A stretch of 64,000 nucleotides of DNA from Xylanimonas ulmi (GTDB taxonomy: Bacteria; Actinomycetota; Actinomycetes; Actinomycetales; Cellulomonadaceae), in the NCBI RefSeq assembly GCF_004216535.1, contig NZ_SGWX01000001.1:1488001-1552000 (forward strand). Direction: 5' to 3'. Shown here one piece after another: positions 23,214 to 31,614 of this stretch (the first letter of the stretch is position 1; every line of letters starts with the position of its first letter). The notes beneath the pieces were generated by a model. That model was not told the origin of the DNA. It made no database searches and saw only the letters and a program-made list of their open reading frames with translations. The translations under genes were made by a program, and so were the position numbers.

Positions 23214-26200
23214 TCAGTGGAAGTCGCGCGAGCGTGTGGGCACCGGCAGGCGCAGCGGCGCCAGGTGCTCCGCGACGAGGTTGGCGGCGCCGTCGGCCTT
23301 CTCCAGTCGGCCGCGCACCACCATGGCCGGGGCGCCGCGCGCCACGGCGCGGAACCTGTGCCACAGGCCCGGGGAGCACACGACGTTGAGCAGTCCCGTC
23401 TCGTCCTCGAGCGACAGGAACGTCACTCCGCCCGCGGTGCCCGGGCGCTGCCGGTGCGTGACCACACCTCCCGCGGCCAGGCGGCGGCCGTGCTCGGCGC
23501 CGATCACCTCGGCCACCGTGACCACACCGGCCCGGCGCAGATCCTCGCGCACCAGTTCGACGGGCGAGACTCCGGGCGTGACTCCCGTGGCCCACGCGTC
23601 GGCGACCACGGTCTCGACCATGGTCATGCCCGGAAGCGTGGGCGCGACCACCCCCACCGAGACGCCCTCCAGCGTGCCCGGCCCCTCCTGGCCGAGCGCG
23701 CCCGCGGCCCACAGCGCCTCGCGCCTGCTCACCCCCAGGCAGTCGGTGGCCCCCGCGGTGGCCAGGGCCTCCAGCTGCGCCGTCGTCAGGTCCACGCGGC
23801 GCACCAGGTCGCGCAGGTCGCGGAACGGGCCGCGCGCGTCGCGCTCGGCGACGATCGCCTCGGCCACGTCCTGACCGACGCCGCGCACCTGGGCCAGGCC
23901 TTGGCGGACGGCGAGCGAGAGGTCGGGGTCGGGGCCGAACTCGGGCGATGGGGAGCGCGGCAGCGGCGTCACGACGGTCTCGACAGGCTCGACCGGCGCG
24001 GCGGGCTCGACCGGCGCGGCGGACTCGACCGGCGCGGCGGGCAGGCGCTCGACGCCCGCGAGCGCCCGCGACGCGTTGAGGTCGGGGCGCAGCACCGCGA
24101 TCCCGTGGCGGCTGGCGTCGGCCGCGAGCGTCTGCGGGGAGTAGAAGCCCATGGGCTGCGCGGCCAGCAGTCCCGCGTAGAACGCGGCCGGGTGGTGCAC
24201 CTTGAGCCAGCTCGACGCGTAGACCAGATAGGCGAACGAGTAGGCGTGCGACTCGGGGAAGCCGAAGTCGGCGAACGCCTTGAGCTTGTCGTAGATCTGC
24301 TCCTGGACGTCGGGCGGGACGCCGTTGCGCGTCATCCCCTCCATCAGCCGCCCGCGCAGCGCCTCCATCCTCTCGACCGAGCGTTTGGAGCCCATCGCGC
24401 GCCGCAGCCGGTCGGACTCGGCGGGCGTGAACCCGGCGACGTCGATCGCCATCTGCATGAGCTGCTCCTGGAACAGGGGGACGCCGAGCGTGCGATGGAG
24501 CGACCTCTCCAGCAGCCGATGCGGGTAGGTGACCTTCTGGCGCCCGTTGCGACGCTCGATGAAGGGGTGGACGCTGCCGCCCTGGATCGGGCCGGGCCGG
24601 ATGAGCGCGACCTCGACGACGATGTCGTAGAAGGTGCGCGGCCGCAGGCGCGGCAGCGTGGCCATCTGGGCGCGCGACTCGACCTGGAACACTCCGACGG
24701 TGTCGGCGGCGCACAGCAGCTCGTAGACCGCGGGGTCCTCGTCGGGCAGGTGGTGCAGGCTCAGGCTCGGCCCGCCGTCGTCCGCACCGCCGCCGTCCGC
24801 ACCGCCGCCGCCCGCTCGCTGCGCCTCGACGCTCTCGAACGCGAATCTGATCGCGGTGAGCATGCCCAGGCCCAGCAGGTCGAACTTCACCAGCCCGGCG
24901 TCGGCGCAGTCCTCCTTGTCCCACTGCAGCACCGTGCGGCTCTCCATGCGGGCCCACTCGACCGGGCACACCTCGATGACGGGGCGGTCGCACATGACCA
25001 TGCCGCCCGAGTGGATGCCCAGGTGCCGAGGCAGGCGCAGGAACCGCTCGGCGAGGTCGATGACGTGCTCGGGGATGTCGCCGGTCTCGGCCGACGACGG
25101 CGGCTGGTGGGCGGGCACGACGTCGTGGGCGTCGTCGGCGCGGCGGGTGTCGGCCGCGAGCGGGTCGCGCACGGCCCCGAGGCTCGGGGTCCACTCGCGC
25201 GGGCGCCACAGGGCGGCGCCCCGGGCCTCCTTGGCGGCGGCCCGCGTCTCGACCGTGGGGGCGACCTTCGGGCGGTCGCGCAGCGAGCCCCACCGCTCGA
25301 TCGACTTGGACCACGCGTCCTGCTGCCCCACGTCGTACCCGAGCGCGCGGGCGGCGTCACGGACCGCCGAGCGCGGGCGGTAGGAGATGACGTTGGCGAC
25401 CTGCGCGGCGTGCGTGCGCCCGAACCGGGCGTACACGTGCTGGATGACCTCCTCGCGGCGCACCGACTCGATGTCGACGTCGATGTCGGGCGGGCCGTCG
25501 CGCTCGGGCGCCAGGAACCGCTCGAACAGCAGCCCGTGCTTGACGGCGTCGACCGCGGTGATGCCCAGCGCGTAGCAGACCGCGGAGTTGGCGGCGCTCC
25601 CCCGGCCCTGCGCCAGGATCCCGTTGACGCGGCAGAACTCGACCAGGTCGTAGACCACGAGGAAGTAGCCCGGAAAGCGCAGGTCCTCGATGACCCGCAG
25701 CTCGTGGTCGATCTGGGCCCACGCGCCCGGCACGCGCTCGGCCTCGCGCGGGCCGTAGCGCTCGATCGCCCCGCGGCGCACGAGCTCGCGCAGCCAGGTG
25801 GCCTCGTCGTGGCCGTCCGGGACGGGGTACGGCGGCAGGCGGGGGGCCACGAGGCCCAGGTCGAACGCGCACTCGGCGCCGAGGTCCGCGGCCGTGGGCA
25901 CCGCGCGGGGATGGCGGTGGTGCAGGCGCGCCATCTCCTCGGGCGAGCGCAGGTGGGCCGTGGGCGCGCCGGGCAGCCAGCCGTCCATCGCCTCCAGCGA
26001 GCGGGTGGCGCGCACGGCCGCGAGCGCCGCGGCCAGCGTCGCGTCGCGCGGACGCGCGTAGTGGGCGTTGGCGGTGGCGACCAGCGGCAGGCGGGCGTCG
26101 TGGGCGAGGTCGGCCAGGGCGTCGTGCAGGTCGGCGTCGCGGGGGTCGCCCGTGGCCGTGATCTCGACGGCGACGTTGTCGCGGCCGAAGACCGCGGTGA

Positions 26201-26705
26201 GGCGGTCGAGCTCGCGGCGGGCCGCCGCGGGTCCGGCCGCGGCGAGCGCACGGCGGACGGCGCCCTTGCGACAGCCGGTGAGCGCCAGCCACTCGCCATG
26301 GGCCTGCTCGCCCAGCCGCTCCAGGTGGTAGGCCGCCTTGCCCTTGACGCCCGCCTCCAGGTGCGCGGTGGCGATCGCGCTCGACAGCCGCCCGTAGCCG
26401 TCCGAGCCGCGCGCGAGCACCAGCAGGTGGTCGGCGCGCGGGTCGGGCGTCCCGGTGGGCGGGTCGAGCACGTGCCCGGTCGGCAGGCGCAGCTCGGCGC
26501 CGAACACGGTCGCGAGCCCCACACTGGCCGCGGCCTGCGAGTGCCGCACGACGCCGTACAGCCCGTCGTGGTCGGTGATCGCGAGCGCGCTCAACCCCAG
26601 ACGCGCGGCCTCGGCGGCGAGCTCCTCGGGGTGCGAGGCGCCGTCGAGGAAGCTGAACGCCGAGTGCGCGTGCAGCTCGGCGTATCGGGGGGCTGGATCA
26701 GTCAT
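23214..26705 (-). CDS. dnaE2: Error-prone DNA polymerase III alpha subunit DnaE2, with repeat-derived insertions
   Basis: 1163-residue C-family polymerase, the catalytic member of the ImuA'-ImuB-DnaE2 mutasome responsible for damage-induced mutagenesis in actinobacteria. The N-terminal PHP domain begins YAELHAHSAFSFLDG. The palm has GRGSAANSAVCYALGIT and the catalytic Asp cluster PDIDVDIES (~405-413). HhH (VRGVGQDVAEAIVAERD) and OB (GGVTFLSLEDETGLLNVV) segments follow. Two low-complexity inserts stand out. One is a Gly/Asp-rich stretch (bases ~24772-24816). The other is the Pro-Val-Glu repeat at residues ~887-910, which includes a copy of the dispersed repeat of this genome, translated in frame. 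The ATG at 26705 overlaps the end of imuB by 8 bases, which implies translational coupling. Confidence 0.95.
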   Translation of the reverse strand: MTDPAPRYAELHAHSAFSFLDGASHPEELAAEAARLGLSALAITDHDGLYGVVRHSQAAASVGLATVFGAELRLPTGHVLDPPTGTPDPRADHLLVLARGSDGYGRLSSAIATAHLEAGVKGKAAYHLERLGEQAHGEWLALTGCRKGAVRRALAAAGPAAARRELDRLTAVFGRDNVAVEITATGDPRDADLHDALADLAHDARLPLVATANAHYARPRDATLAAALAAVRATRSLEAMDGWLPGAPTAHLRSPEEMARLHHRHPRAVPTAADLGAECAFDLGLVAPRLPPYPVPDGHDEATWLRELVRRGAIERYGPREAERVPGAWAQIDHELRVIEDLRFPGYFLVVYDLVEFCRVNGILAQGRGSAANSAVCYALGITAVDAVKHGLLFERFLAPERDGPPDIDVDIESVRREEVIQHVYARFGRTHAAQVANVISYRPRSAVRDAARALGYDVGQQDAWSKSIERWGSLRDRPKVAPTVETRAAAKEARGAALWRPREWTPSLGAVRDPLAADTRRADDAHDVVPAHQPPSSAETGDIPEHVIDLAERFLRLPRHLGIHSGGMVMCDRPVIEVCPVEWARMESRTVLQWDKEDCADAGLVKFDLLGLGMLTAIRFAFESVEAQRAGGGGADGGGADDGGPSLSLHHLPDEDPAVYELLCAADTVGVFQVESRAQMATLPRLRPRTFYDIVVEVALIRPGPIQGGSVHPFIERRNGRQKVTYPHRLLERSLHRTLGVPLFQEQLMQMAIDVAGFTPAESDRLRRAMGSKRSVERMEALRGRLMEGMTRNGVPPDVQEQIYDKLKAFADFGFPESHAYSFAYLVYASSWLKVHHPAAFYAGLLAAQPMGFYSPQTLAADASRHGIAVLRPDLNASRALAGVERLPAAPVESAAPVEPAAPVEPVETVVTPLPRSPSPEFGPDPDLSLAVRQGLAQVRGVGQDVAEAIVAERDARGPFRDLRDLVRRVDLTTAQLEALATAGATDCLGVSRREALWAAGALGQEGPGTLEGVSVGVVAPTLPGMTMVETVVADAWATGVTPGVSPVELVREDLRRAGVVTVAEVIGAEHGRRLAAGGVVTHRQRPGTAGGVTFLSLEDETGLLNVVCSPGLWHRFRAVARGAPAMVVRGRLEKADGAANLVAEHLAPLRLPVPTRSRDFH
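23976..23995. repeat. Dispersed repeat copy inside dnaE2
   Basis: GGTCTCGACAGGCTCGACCG is an exact inverted copy of the two 20-mers at 44890 and 44923. On the coding strand it is read as PVEPVETV. Confidence 0.8.
23988..24043. repeat. 18-bp tandem repeat in dnaE2
   Basis: Three units of GCTCGACCGGCGCGGCGG (the third starts with A) run on from the dispersed repeat and encode the PVE(P/S)AA repeats of the linker. Confidence 0.75.
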
Positions 26706-28401
26706 AGACGGCCTCCACCGCCCACCCCTCGCCGCCGGTGGCGAGCAGCAGCCCGCGCCCGTCGCCGAGCGCCACCTGCAGCAGCACGCGCCGCGTGCCG
26801 CCGTCCGGCTCCCACCACCGCTCCATGAGCGGCCAGGGCCCGGCCCACCCCACCACCCGCTCCCCGCGGGCGGAAGGGCTCTGCGGCGCGCGGGCGCTGC
26901 CATCGCCCTCGCGGGGAGAGATCTCCACCTCCGCGGGCGGGGCGGACAGGCGCAGGCGGGGGGCGAGCCGCACCTCGTGGCCCTCGGCATCCAGGACGCG
27001 GGCGCGCGCCGGACGTTCGAGCACGGTGGCCGGCGCCGGAGGCGGGAGGGCGCCCGGCCACGGGAGCGCCGCGTCGCGGGGCGGCACCGCCTGCTCGCCG
27101 AACGGGGTCAGGTGCACGCGGTCGCGCGGGTCGCGGCCGCCCTGCACCGCGACCGTGAGCACCGCGTCACCGCCCAGCAGACCCTGCACGCGCCCCAGCG
27201 CGCGACGGGCGCGCACGTCGCCGCCGGCGTCGGCGCCCCACAGGCCCGGCTGGTGCGTCCCCGCCGGCACGACCTCCTCCGCCGCGAGCGCCAGGCGCAC
27301 GATCGGCGCGGGCGGCGCGTCGCCCCCGCCCCGCGAGCGCCCGCCCCGAGCGGACGCGCGCGTCAGCCACCCCTCGAGCTGCCAGCGCACCCGGTCGGTG
27401 ATGCGCGCGGCGCTCAGCCCGCCGGTCGCCGTGTCGTCCGTGCGCCACACCCGTTCCAGCTCGGCCTCCTCGGTGCGCGCCGTGATGCGCAGGCGCCCGC
27501 ACGCCAGCCCACGCCGCGACAGCAGCTCGTACAGCTCCTCGGCCAGGCGCCGGGCGGCGAACGCCGCGACGTCGACGCGCAGCGCCGGCGGGTCCAGGTC
27601 CGCCCCGACGGCGAGGTCCTCCTCGGGCCGGCGGCGCGCGGGCGGGCGCAGGTCCTCGCCGCGCGCCAGCCGCTGCGCCCAGGCGCCCAGCGCTCCGAAC
27701 CGTCCGCTCACGCTCGCCGGGGCCAGCGCCGCCAGGTCGCCCAGGGTGCGCACGCCGAGCCGCCACCACAGGTCGACGGCGTCGCGCACCGCCGTGATCC
27801 CCCCGGGGTCGGTCACGGCGTGCAGCAGGTCCGCGGTGGGTCGTGGCGCGAGGAACGCCCGCGACTGCCCCGGCGGCACGACGACGTCGCCGCGCGCCGC
27901 GAGCACCGCGGCGAGGACGCCGTCGCCCACCCCGACCTGCGCCTCGAACCCGGCCGCGCCCACCGCCTCGACCAACGCGCGCGCCAGCTCCCCCTCCGTG
28001 CCGTGGTAGCGCGCCGGGCCGTCGGAGGGCAGGAGCAGGAGTCCTGGCCGCGCCACCTCGACGCCCGCGACCACCGTCTCGGCCGCCACCGCGACCGGCT
28101 CGAACTCGCGCACGTCGCGCGCGTCGTCGGCGTCGAGCAGCACCAGCTCCGGGCAGCGCTCGCGCGCGACCCGGCGGCGCATCCCGCGACGCACCCCCGC
28201 CGAGCGCGCCACGGCCGACGTCGCCACGACGCCCTGGTGGGCGAGCACCGCGGCGGGCAGGTGCGCGTCGACGCCGGCGGCGCCCATCGCCGCGACGACG
28301 GGCCAGTCGGGGACCCACAGCGCGGCGGTGCGGACCGGGCCCGCCGCCGGGCGGCGGCCTCGCGGGGCCGGGGCGGGCGCCGGGGGCGGCTCGGCGGTCA
28401 T
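26698..28401 (-). CDS. imuB: ImuB, Y-family polymerase-like mutasome hub
   Basis: 567 residues. ImuB has a Y-family polymerase fold but no polymerase activity; it bridges DnaE2 and the beta clamp. The start (RTAALWVPDWPVVAA) lacks the D-x-D metal site of active Y-family enzymes, as expected. Further features are ERCPELVLLDADDARDVREFEPV, LLLPSDGPARYHGTE, the HhH-like GVRTLGDLAALAPASVSGRFG, and QPGLWG (~383-388), a close match to the clamp-binding motif of ImuB. Its ATG overlaps the imuA' stop as ATGA, and its end overlaps dnaE2 by 8 bases. It is co-transcribed with both, downstream of the SOS boxes. Confidence 0.92.
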   Translation of the reverse strand: MTAEPPPAPAPAPRGRRPAAGPVRTAALWVPDWPVVAAMGAAGVDAHLPAAVLAHQGVVATSAVARSAGVRRGMRRRVARERCPELVLLDADDARDVREFEPVAVAAETVVAGVEVARPGLLLLPSDGPARYHGTEGELARALVEAVGAAGFEAQVGVGDGVLAAVLAARGDVVVPPGQSRAFLAPRPTADLLHAVTDPGGITAVRDAVDLWWRLGVRTLGDLAALAPASVSGRFGALGAWAQRLARGEDLRPPARRRPEEDLAVGADLDPPALRVDVAAFAARRLAEELYELLSRRGLACGRLRITARTEEAELERVWRTDDTATGGLSAARITDRVRWQLEGWLTRASARGGRSRGGGDAPPAPIVRLALAAEEVVPAGTHQPGLWGADAGGDVRARRALGRVQGLLGGDAVLTVAVQGGRDPRDRVHLTPFGEQAVPPRDAALPWPGALPPPAPATVLERPARARVLDAEGHEVRLAPRLRLSAPPAEVEISPREGDGSARAPQSPSARGERVVGWAGPWPLMERWWEPDGGTRRVLLQVALGDGRGLLLATGGEGWAVEAVYD

Positions 28402-29435
28402 GCGACCACCCGTAGCGTGCCCGCGGGCGGGAGCGCCGACGGCTCCCCGGGGCGCGGGGGCGTGGCGGGCTCTGCCGACTCGGGCGTCGAAGGCCCGGGG
28501 CTGGTGGCCTCGGCGGGCCTGGCCGACGGTCGAGGGTCGGCCCGCGGTGGCGGTGTCGCCCCCGTGACGGGAACCTCCACATCCAGGCCGACCGGGCGCG
28601 CCGCGGCCCCACGCCCGGTGCGCAGCACGCTCAGGGTCCGCCGCCGCAGCCAGCCCGCGCCGTCGTCGGCCCCCCACCACGCCCCGCCCCGCGCGTCGAG
28701 GGTCACGTGCGCGCCGGGCCACGGCGTCGTCGAGGCGAGCAGTGACCCGCGCTCCCGGGCGCGCGCGGCCAGGCGGCGCCTGTCGGCGTCGAGCAGCGTG
28801 ACGCGCGGCCCCACCACCACGACGTCTACGCCGTCGAGCAGCGCCGCGACCACCGTGGGGGCGTCCGGGCCGGGATCGGGGACCAGGGCGACCCGTTCGA
28901 GCGCCAGCCCCGCGTCCGCCGCGGCGAGCATCCCCACCGCCGGCGCTCCGACGAACGCGACCCACGCGCCGTCGCGCGAGGCCGCCGCGAGCAGCCCGAG
29001 CAGCAGCGACGTCGACCCCTGGACGGCGAGCGCGCCGCCCGCGGGCAGCGTCCCACCCGGCAGGAGCGCGGCCAACGCTGGCTGCACTGGCCGACCCTTC
29101 AGGGTCGGCGCGGGCGAGGTCTTCCCGCGCCGCACAGCCGCGGACCGGGCAGCCGCAGACCGCGCAGCCGCGGACCGGGCCGCCACCGGGTCCACCGCCG
29201 ATGCGCCCGCCACACGATCCGCACCCGCAGGCGAGACCACCGCAGGCGAGACCACCGCAGGCGAAGGCGCCAGCGGCGACGCCGGTGTCGCGGCGCGCCC
29301 GTGCGGCACATGCGACCGGCGCACCCCGGTGCGCTGCTCCGCCGCGGCGAGCGTGGCGAACGCGTGCGCCAGACGGCTCGCGCCGCCCGCGGCTTCCCCG
29401 GAGAGGTCATGACCATCGGTGACGACGACGCCCAT
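28398..29435 (-). CDS. imuA': ImuA', RecA-fold mutasome accessory protein
   Basis: 345 residues, first gene of the SOS mutasome operon. The central part resembles a degenerate RecA fold (GALAVQGSTSLLLGLLAAASRDGAWVAFVG, then LERVALVPDPGPDAPTVVAALLDGVDVVVVGP). A clear Walker A is missing, as in actinobacterial ImuA'. The N-terminal third holds low-complexity repeats (SPAVVSPAVVSPA and ARSAAARSAAARSAA). The C-terminus is Pro-rich. I start it at ATG 29435 (MGVVVTDGHDL), which has GGAGGG 5 nt upstream; the longer frame to 29498 would put the start codon inside the LexA-type box. Assignment rests mainly on operon context with imuB and dnaE2. Confidence 0.85.
   Translation of the reverse strand: MGVVVTDGHDLSGEAAGGASRLAHAFATLAAAEQRTGVRRSHVPHGRAATPASPLAPSPAVVSPAVVSPAGADRVAGASAVDPVAARSAAARSAAARSAAVRRGKTSPAPTLKGRPVQPALAALLPGGTLPAGGALAVQGSTSLLLGLLAAASRDGAWVAFVGAPAVGMLAAADAGLALERVALVPDPGPDAPTVVAALLDGVDVVVVGPRVTLLDADRRRLAARARERGSLLASTTPWPGAHVTLDARGGAWWGADDGAGWLRRRTLSVLRTGRGAAARPVGLDVEVPVTGATPPPRADPRPSARPAEATSPGPSTPESAEPATPPRPGEPSALPPAGTLRVVA
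29135..29179. repeat. 15-bp tandem repeat in imuA'
   Basis: Three units of CAGCCGCGGACCGGG (the middle unit has two changes), read as the ARSAA repeats. Confidence 0.75.
29227..29265. repeat. Second 15-bp tandem repeat in imuA'
   Basis: CGCAGGCGAGACCAC occurs twice exactly, then a partial third unit; read as SPAVV repeats. Confidence 0.7.
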
Positions 29436-29476
29436 GGAACCCTCCCCCGCGGGCGGCGCCGGCTCGTTCGAACCGG

Positions 29477-29504
29477 CCGAACACCCGTTCGAACACATGT
29501 TCTA
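29477..29504 (-). promoter_or_regulatory. Two overlapping LexA (SOS) boxes upstream of imuA'
   Basis: CCGAAC-ACCC-GTTCGA (29477-29492) and TCGAAC-ACAT-GTTCTA (29489-29504) each match the actinobacterial LexA consensus TCGAACnnnnGTTCGA at 11 and 10-11 of 12 defined bases, and share TCGA. They lie ~42 bases before the imuA' start. A TTGACA lies upstream on the minus strand (29527-29532). Confidence 0.8.
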
Positions 29505-29675
29505 GTCAACGCCTCGGGGGCCCTGCTGTCAACCGCCGCGTCACCGGACGCCGGTCGCCGGTCGCCCACACACACCCACACACCCGGGCCACGCCTTCGC
29601 CGTCCTCGCGGCGCGGCCGTCGCCCTCGGGGCGGTCAGCGTCGGCGCCGCGACCAGTCCCCCGCGGTCTTTGCGC

Positions 29676-30938
29676 CTACAGCACTCCGACCAGCAGGATC
29701 ACGAGCGCCGGGATGACGACGTAGCACGCGGCGACGTACACGCCGATGACCCAGGTTCGCGCGGAGGCGACCCGCGCCAGCGCCTCGGCGCAGCGCAGGG
29801 GCACCGGACGCAGGAGCGGGATCACGTAGATCACGAGCAGCGACAGGAGGTTGAACAGCAGGTGCACGAAGGCCGCCTGCAGGCCGATCCGCGCGTCCTG
29901 GCCGATGACCGCGAACGCCGCGAGCACCGTGGTGAAGGTCGTGCCGATATTCGCCCCGACGGTGATCGGGTAGAGCTGCTTGGAGGTGAGGAAGCCGCCC
30001 GCGGCGAACGGGATGAGGATCGAGGTGGTGACCGTCGAGGACTGCGTCACAAAGGTCACCCCCGTGCCCGTCACCACGCCGACGGTCGAGTTGCGCCCCG
30101 CGGCGCGGGTGAGCAGGTCGCGCGCGCGGCCGACCATGAGCCGCTTGAGCAGCTTGCCGAGGAGCTTGACCGCCGCGAAGATCATGCTCGCGCCGATGAC
30201 GATCGCCACCAGTGGGCCGAGGAGGGCGTCGAGGTTCGCCGTCGCGCCCGTGATCACGTTGACGACCGGCCGCGTGATGGTCCGCACCAGGTTGAAGCCC
30301 GCCGGATCGGGCATCAGCGACGTGCCGTACAGCACGTCGGCCAGCGCGCCGCTGAGCCGCTGCAGCGGCTGGAACGCGAGCTCGATCGGGAAGAACACCA
30401 GCAGCGCGAGCCAGTTGTAGAAGTCGTGGATCGAGGAGGCCTCCAGCGCCCTGCGGTACTCGCGGCGGTTGCCGATGTACCCGAGCGCGATCAGCGTGCT
30501 CGTCAGCGTGGTGCCGACGTTGGCGCCGAACAGGATGGGCACGGCCGAGGCCAGTGGCAGCGCGCCGGCGCCGACGGCCGTGACCGTGATCGCCGTCGTC
30601 GTCGTCGACGACTGGATCAGGACGGTGCTGAGCACGCCGACGAACAGCCCCACCCACGGGTTGGCGGCGAACGCGAACAGGCTCTGCGCGGCGTCGCCGC
30701 TCAGCCCCGAGAAGCCGCGTCCGATGACGCTGACGGCGGTGATCAGCAGGTAGATCAGCGCGATGACCCCGACCCAGCCGAGCGCGCGCACCCAGGGCGG
30801 GGTGTCCAGGGTCGCCAGACGGACCGCGCCGAGCGCGGCTTGATCCAGTCCGGGTTTGTCCTCGTCCGCAGGCTCGGCCAAGTCCGCGGCCCTCGCTGGC
30901 CCCCTGCCCGGCACGACGACGGCTGCCGCATCCACCAT
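29676..30938 (-). CDS. Na+/phosphate cotransporter family protein (NptA-like)
   Basis: 420-residue membrane protein of the Na/Pi cotransporter family. The two inverted QSS repeats are intact: LIQSSTTTTAITVTAVGAGAL followed by PILFGANVGTTLTSTLIAL, and TFVTQSSTVTTSILIPFAAGG followed by YPITVGANIGTTFTTVLAAF. These are the signature of the transport core. About ten helices are visible, with a ~45-residue polar N-terminus. It lacks the long C-terminal PhoU-like tail found in some bacterial members. ATG 30938 has TAGGTT 6 nt upstream. It is divergent from the PEBP gene. No pho box was recognised. Confidence 0.9.
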   Translation of the reverse strand: MVDAAAVVVPGRGPARAADLAEPADEDKPGLDQAALGAVRLATLDTPPWVRALGWVGVIALIYLLITAVSVIGRGFSGLSGDAAQSLFAFAANPWVGLFVGVLSTVLIQSSTTTTAITVTAVGAGALPLASAVPILFGANVGTTLTSTLIALGYIGNRREYRRALEASSIHDFYNWLALLVFFPIELAFQPLQRLSGALADVLYGTSLMPDPAGFNLVRTITRPVVNVITGATANLDALLGPLVAIVIGASMIFAAVKLLGKLLKRLMVGRARDLLTRAAGRNSTVGVVTGTGVTFVTQSSTVTTSILIPFAAGGFLTSKQLYPITVGANIGTTFTTVLAAFAVIGQDARIGLQAAFVHLLFNLLSLLVIYVIPLLRPVPLRCAEALARVASARTWVIGVYVAACYVVIPALVILLVGVL

Positions 30939-30944
30939 GGCTTG

Positions 30945-30950
30945 AACCTA
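30945..30950 (-). promoter_or_regulatory. -10 TAGGTT, leaderless start of the Na/Pi gene
   Basis: Six bases (CAAGCC) separate the hexamer from ATG 30938. Confidence 0.5.
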
Positions 30951-31083
30951 AGGTTCGCCGTTGCGCGGCGCTGACGCGAGGCGGGCTCGATAGCCGTGCG
31001 CTGTCGCAAACGCATGCGCCGCGCGGGCCGGCGCGAGGCTGCGGGGGTGGCGGACGGCGTGCGCCGGGGGGCAGGATGACCGC

Positions 31084-31614
31084 ATGTCACTTGAGCGCCC
31101 GTATCCCCCGGACCCGTACTCCCTCCTGCCTCAGGCGCCCACGTTCACTCTGACCAGCCCCGACATCACCGACGGGCAGCGTCTCGACGCGACGTTCTCA
31201 GCCGACGGCGAGAACGTCTCACCCGCGCTCGCGTGGTCGGGCTTCCCCGAGGGCACGCAGTCCTTTGTGGTCAACGTCTTCGACCCGGACGCCCCGACGC
31301 CGTCGGGCTACTGGCACTGGAGCGTGGTCGATCTGCCCGTGACGACGACGTCGCTGCCGCGCGGCGCCGGCGCCGTCGGCGGCGCGGGGCTGCCCGCCGG
31401 CGCCTTCCACGTGCGCAACGACGGCGGCGAGCACGGCTTCATCGGCGCCGCCCCGCCGCCCGGCGACCACGAGCACCGGTACTACTTCGCGGTGCACGCG
31501 GTCGACGTCCCCAAGCTCGGGGTGGGGCCAGACGCGTCGAACGCGACGGTCGCGTTCCACCTCGCGTTCCACACGCTGGCGCGCGCCGTCATCGTCGCCT
31601 CCTACCAGCGGTGA
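31084..31614 (+). CDS. YbhB/YbcL-family (PEBP/Raf kinase inhibitor-like) protein
   Basis: 176-residue cytosolic protein. PEBP hallmarks are present: FSADGENVSPALAWSGFPEGTQSFVVNVFDPDAPTPSGYWHWSVVDLP (the DPDAP and W-H-W/V motifs of the ligand pocket) and GPPPPGDHEHRYYF-like (AAPPPGDHEHRYYFAVHAVD, the GP-x-x-x-H-x-Y motif). Bacterial members have no settled biochemical role. The ATG has CAGGAT 6 nt upstream, which can be read either as a variant -10 hexamer or as part of an AGGA ribosome site. Its stop codon overlaps the GTG of the next gene, so the two are co-translated. Confidence 0.9.
   Translation: MSLERPYPPDPYSLLPQAPTFTLTSPDITDGQRLDATFSADGENVSPALAWSGFPEGTQSFVVNVFDPDAPTPSGYWHWSVVDLPVTTTSLPRGAGAVGGAGLPAGAFHVRNDGGEHGFIGAAPPPGDHEHRYYFAVHAVDVPKLGVGPDASNATVAFHLAFHTLARAVIVASYQR

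Noticed and set aside
23217-26828. Open frame of ~1200 residues opposite dnaE2
   Set aside because: Shadow of dnaE2 in a 70+% GC region; no domain, no ribosome site.
29436-29498. Longer N-terminus of ImuA'
   Set aside because: The start codon would lie inside the LexA-type box; the ATG at 29435 has a good ribosome site.
29566-29588. CA-rich run (cacacacacccacacaccc) between imuA' and the Na/Pi gene
   Set aside because: Short and imperfect; no sign of regulatory role or of a repeat array.
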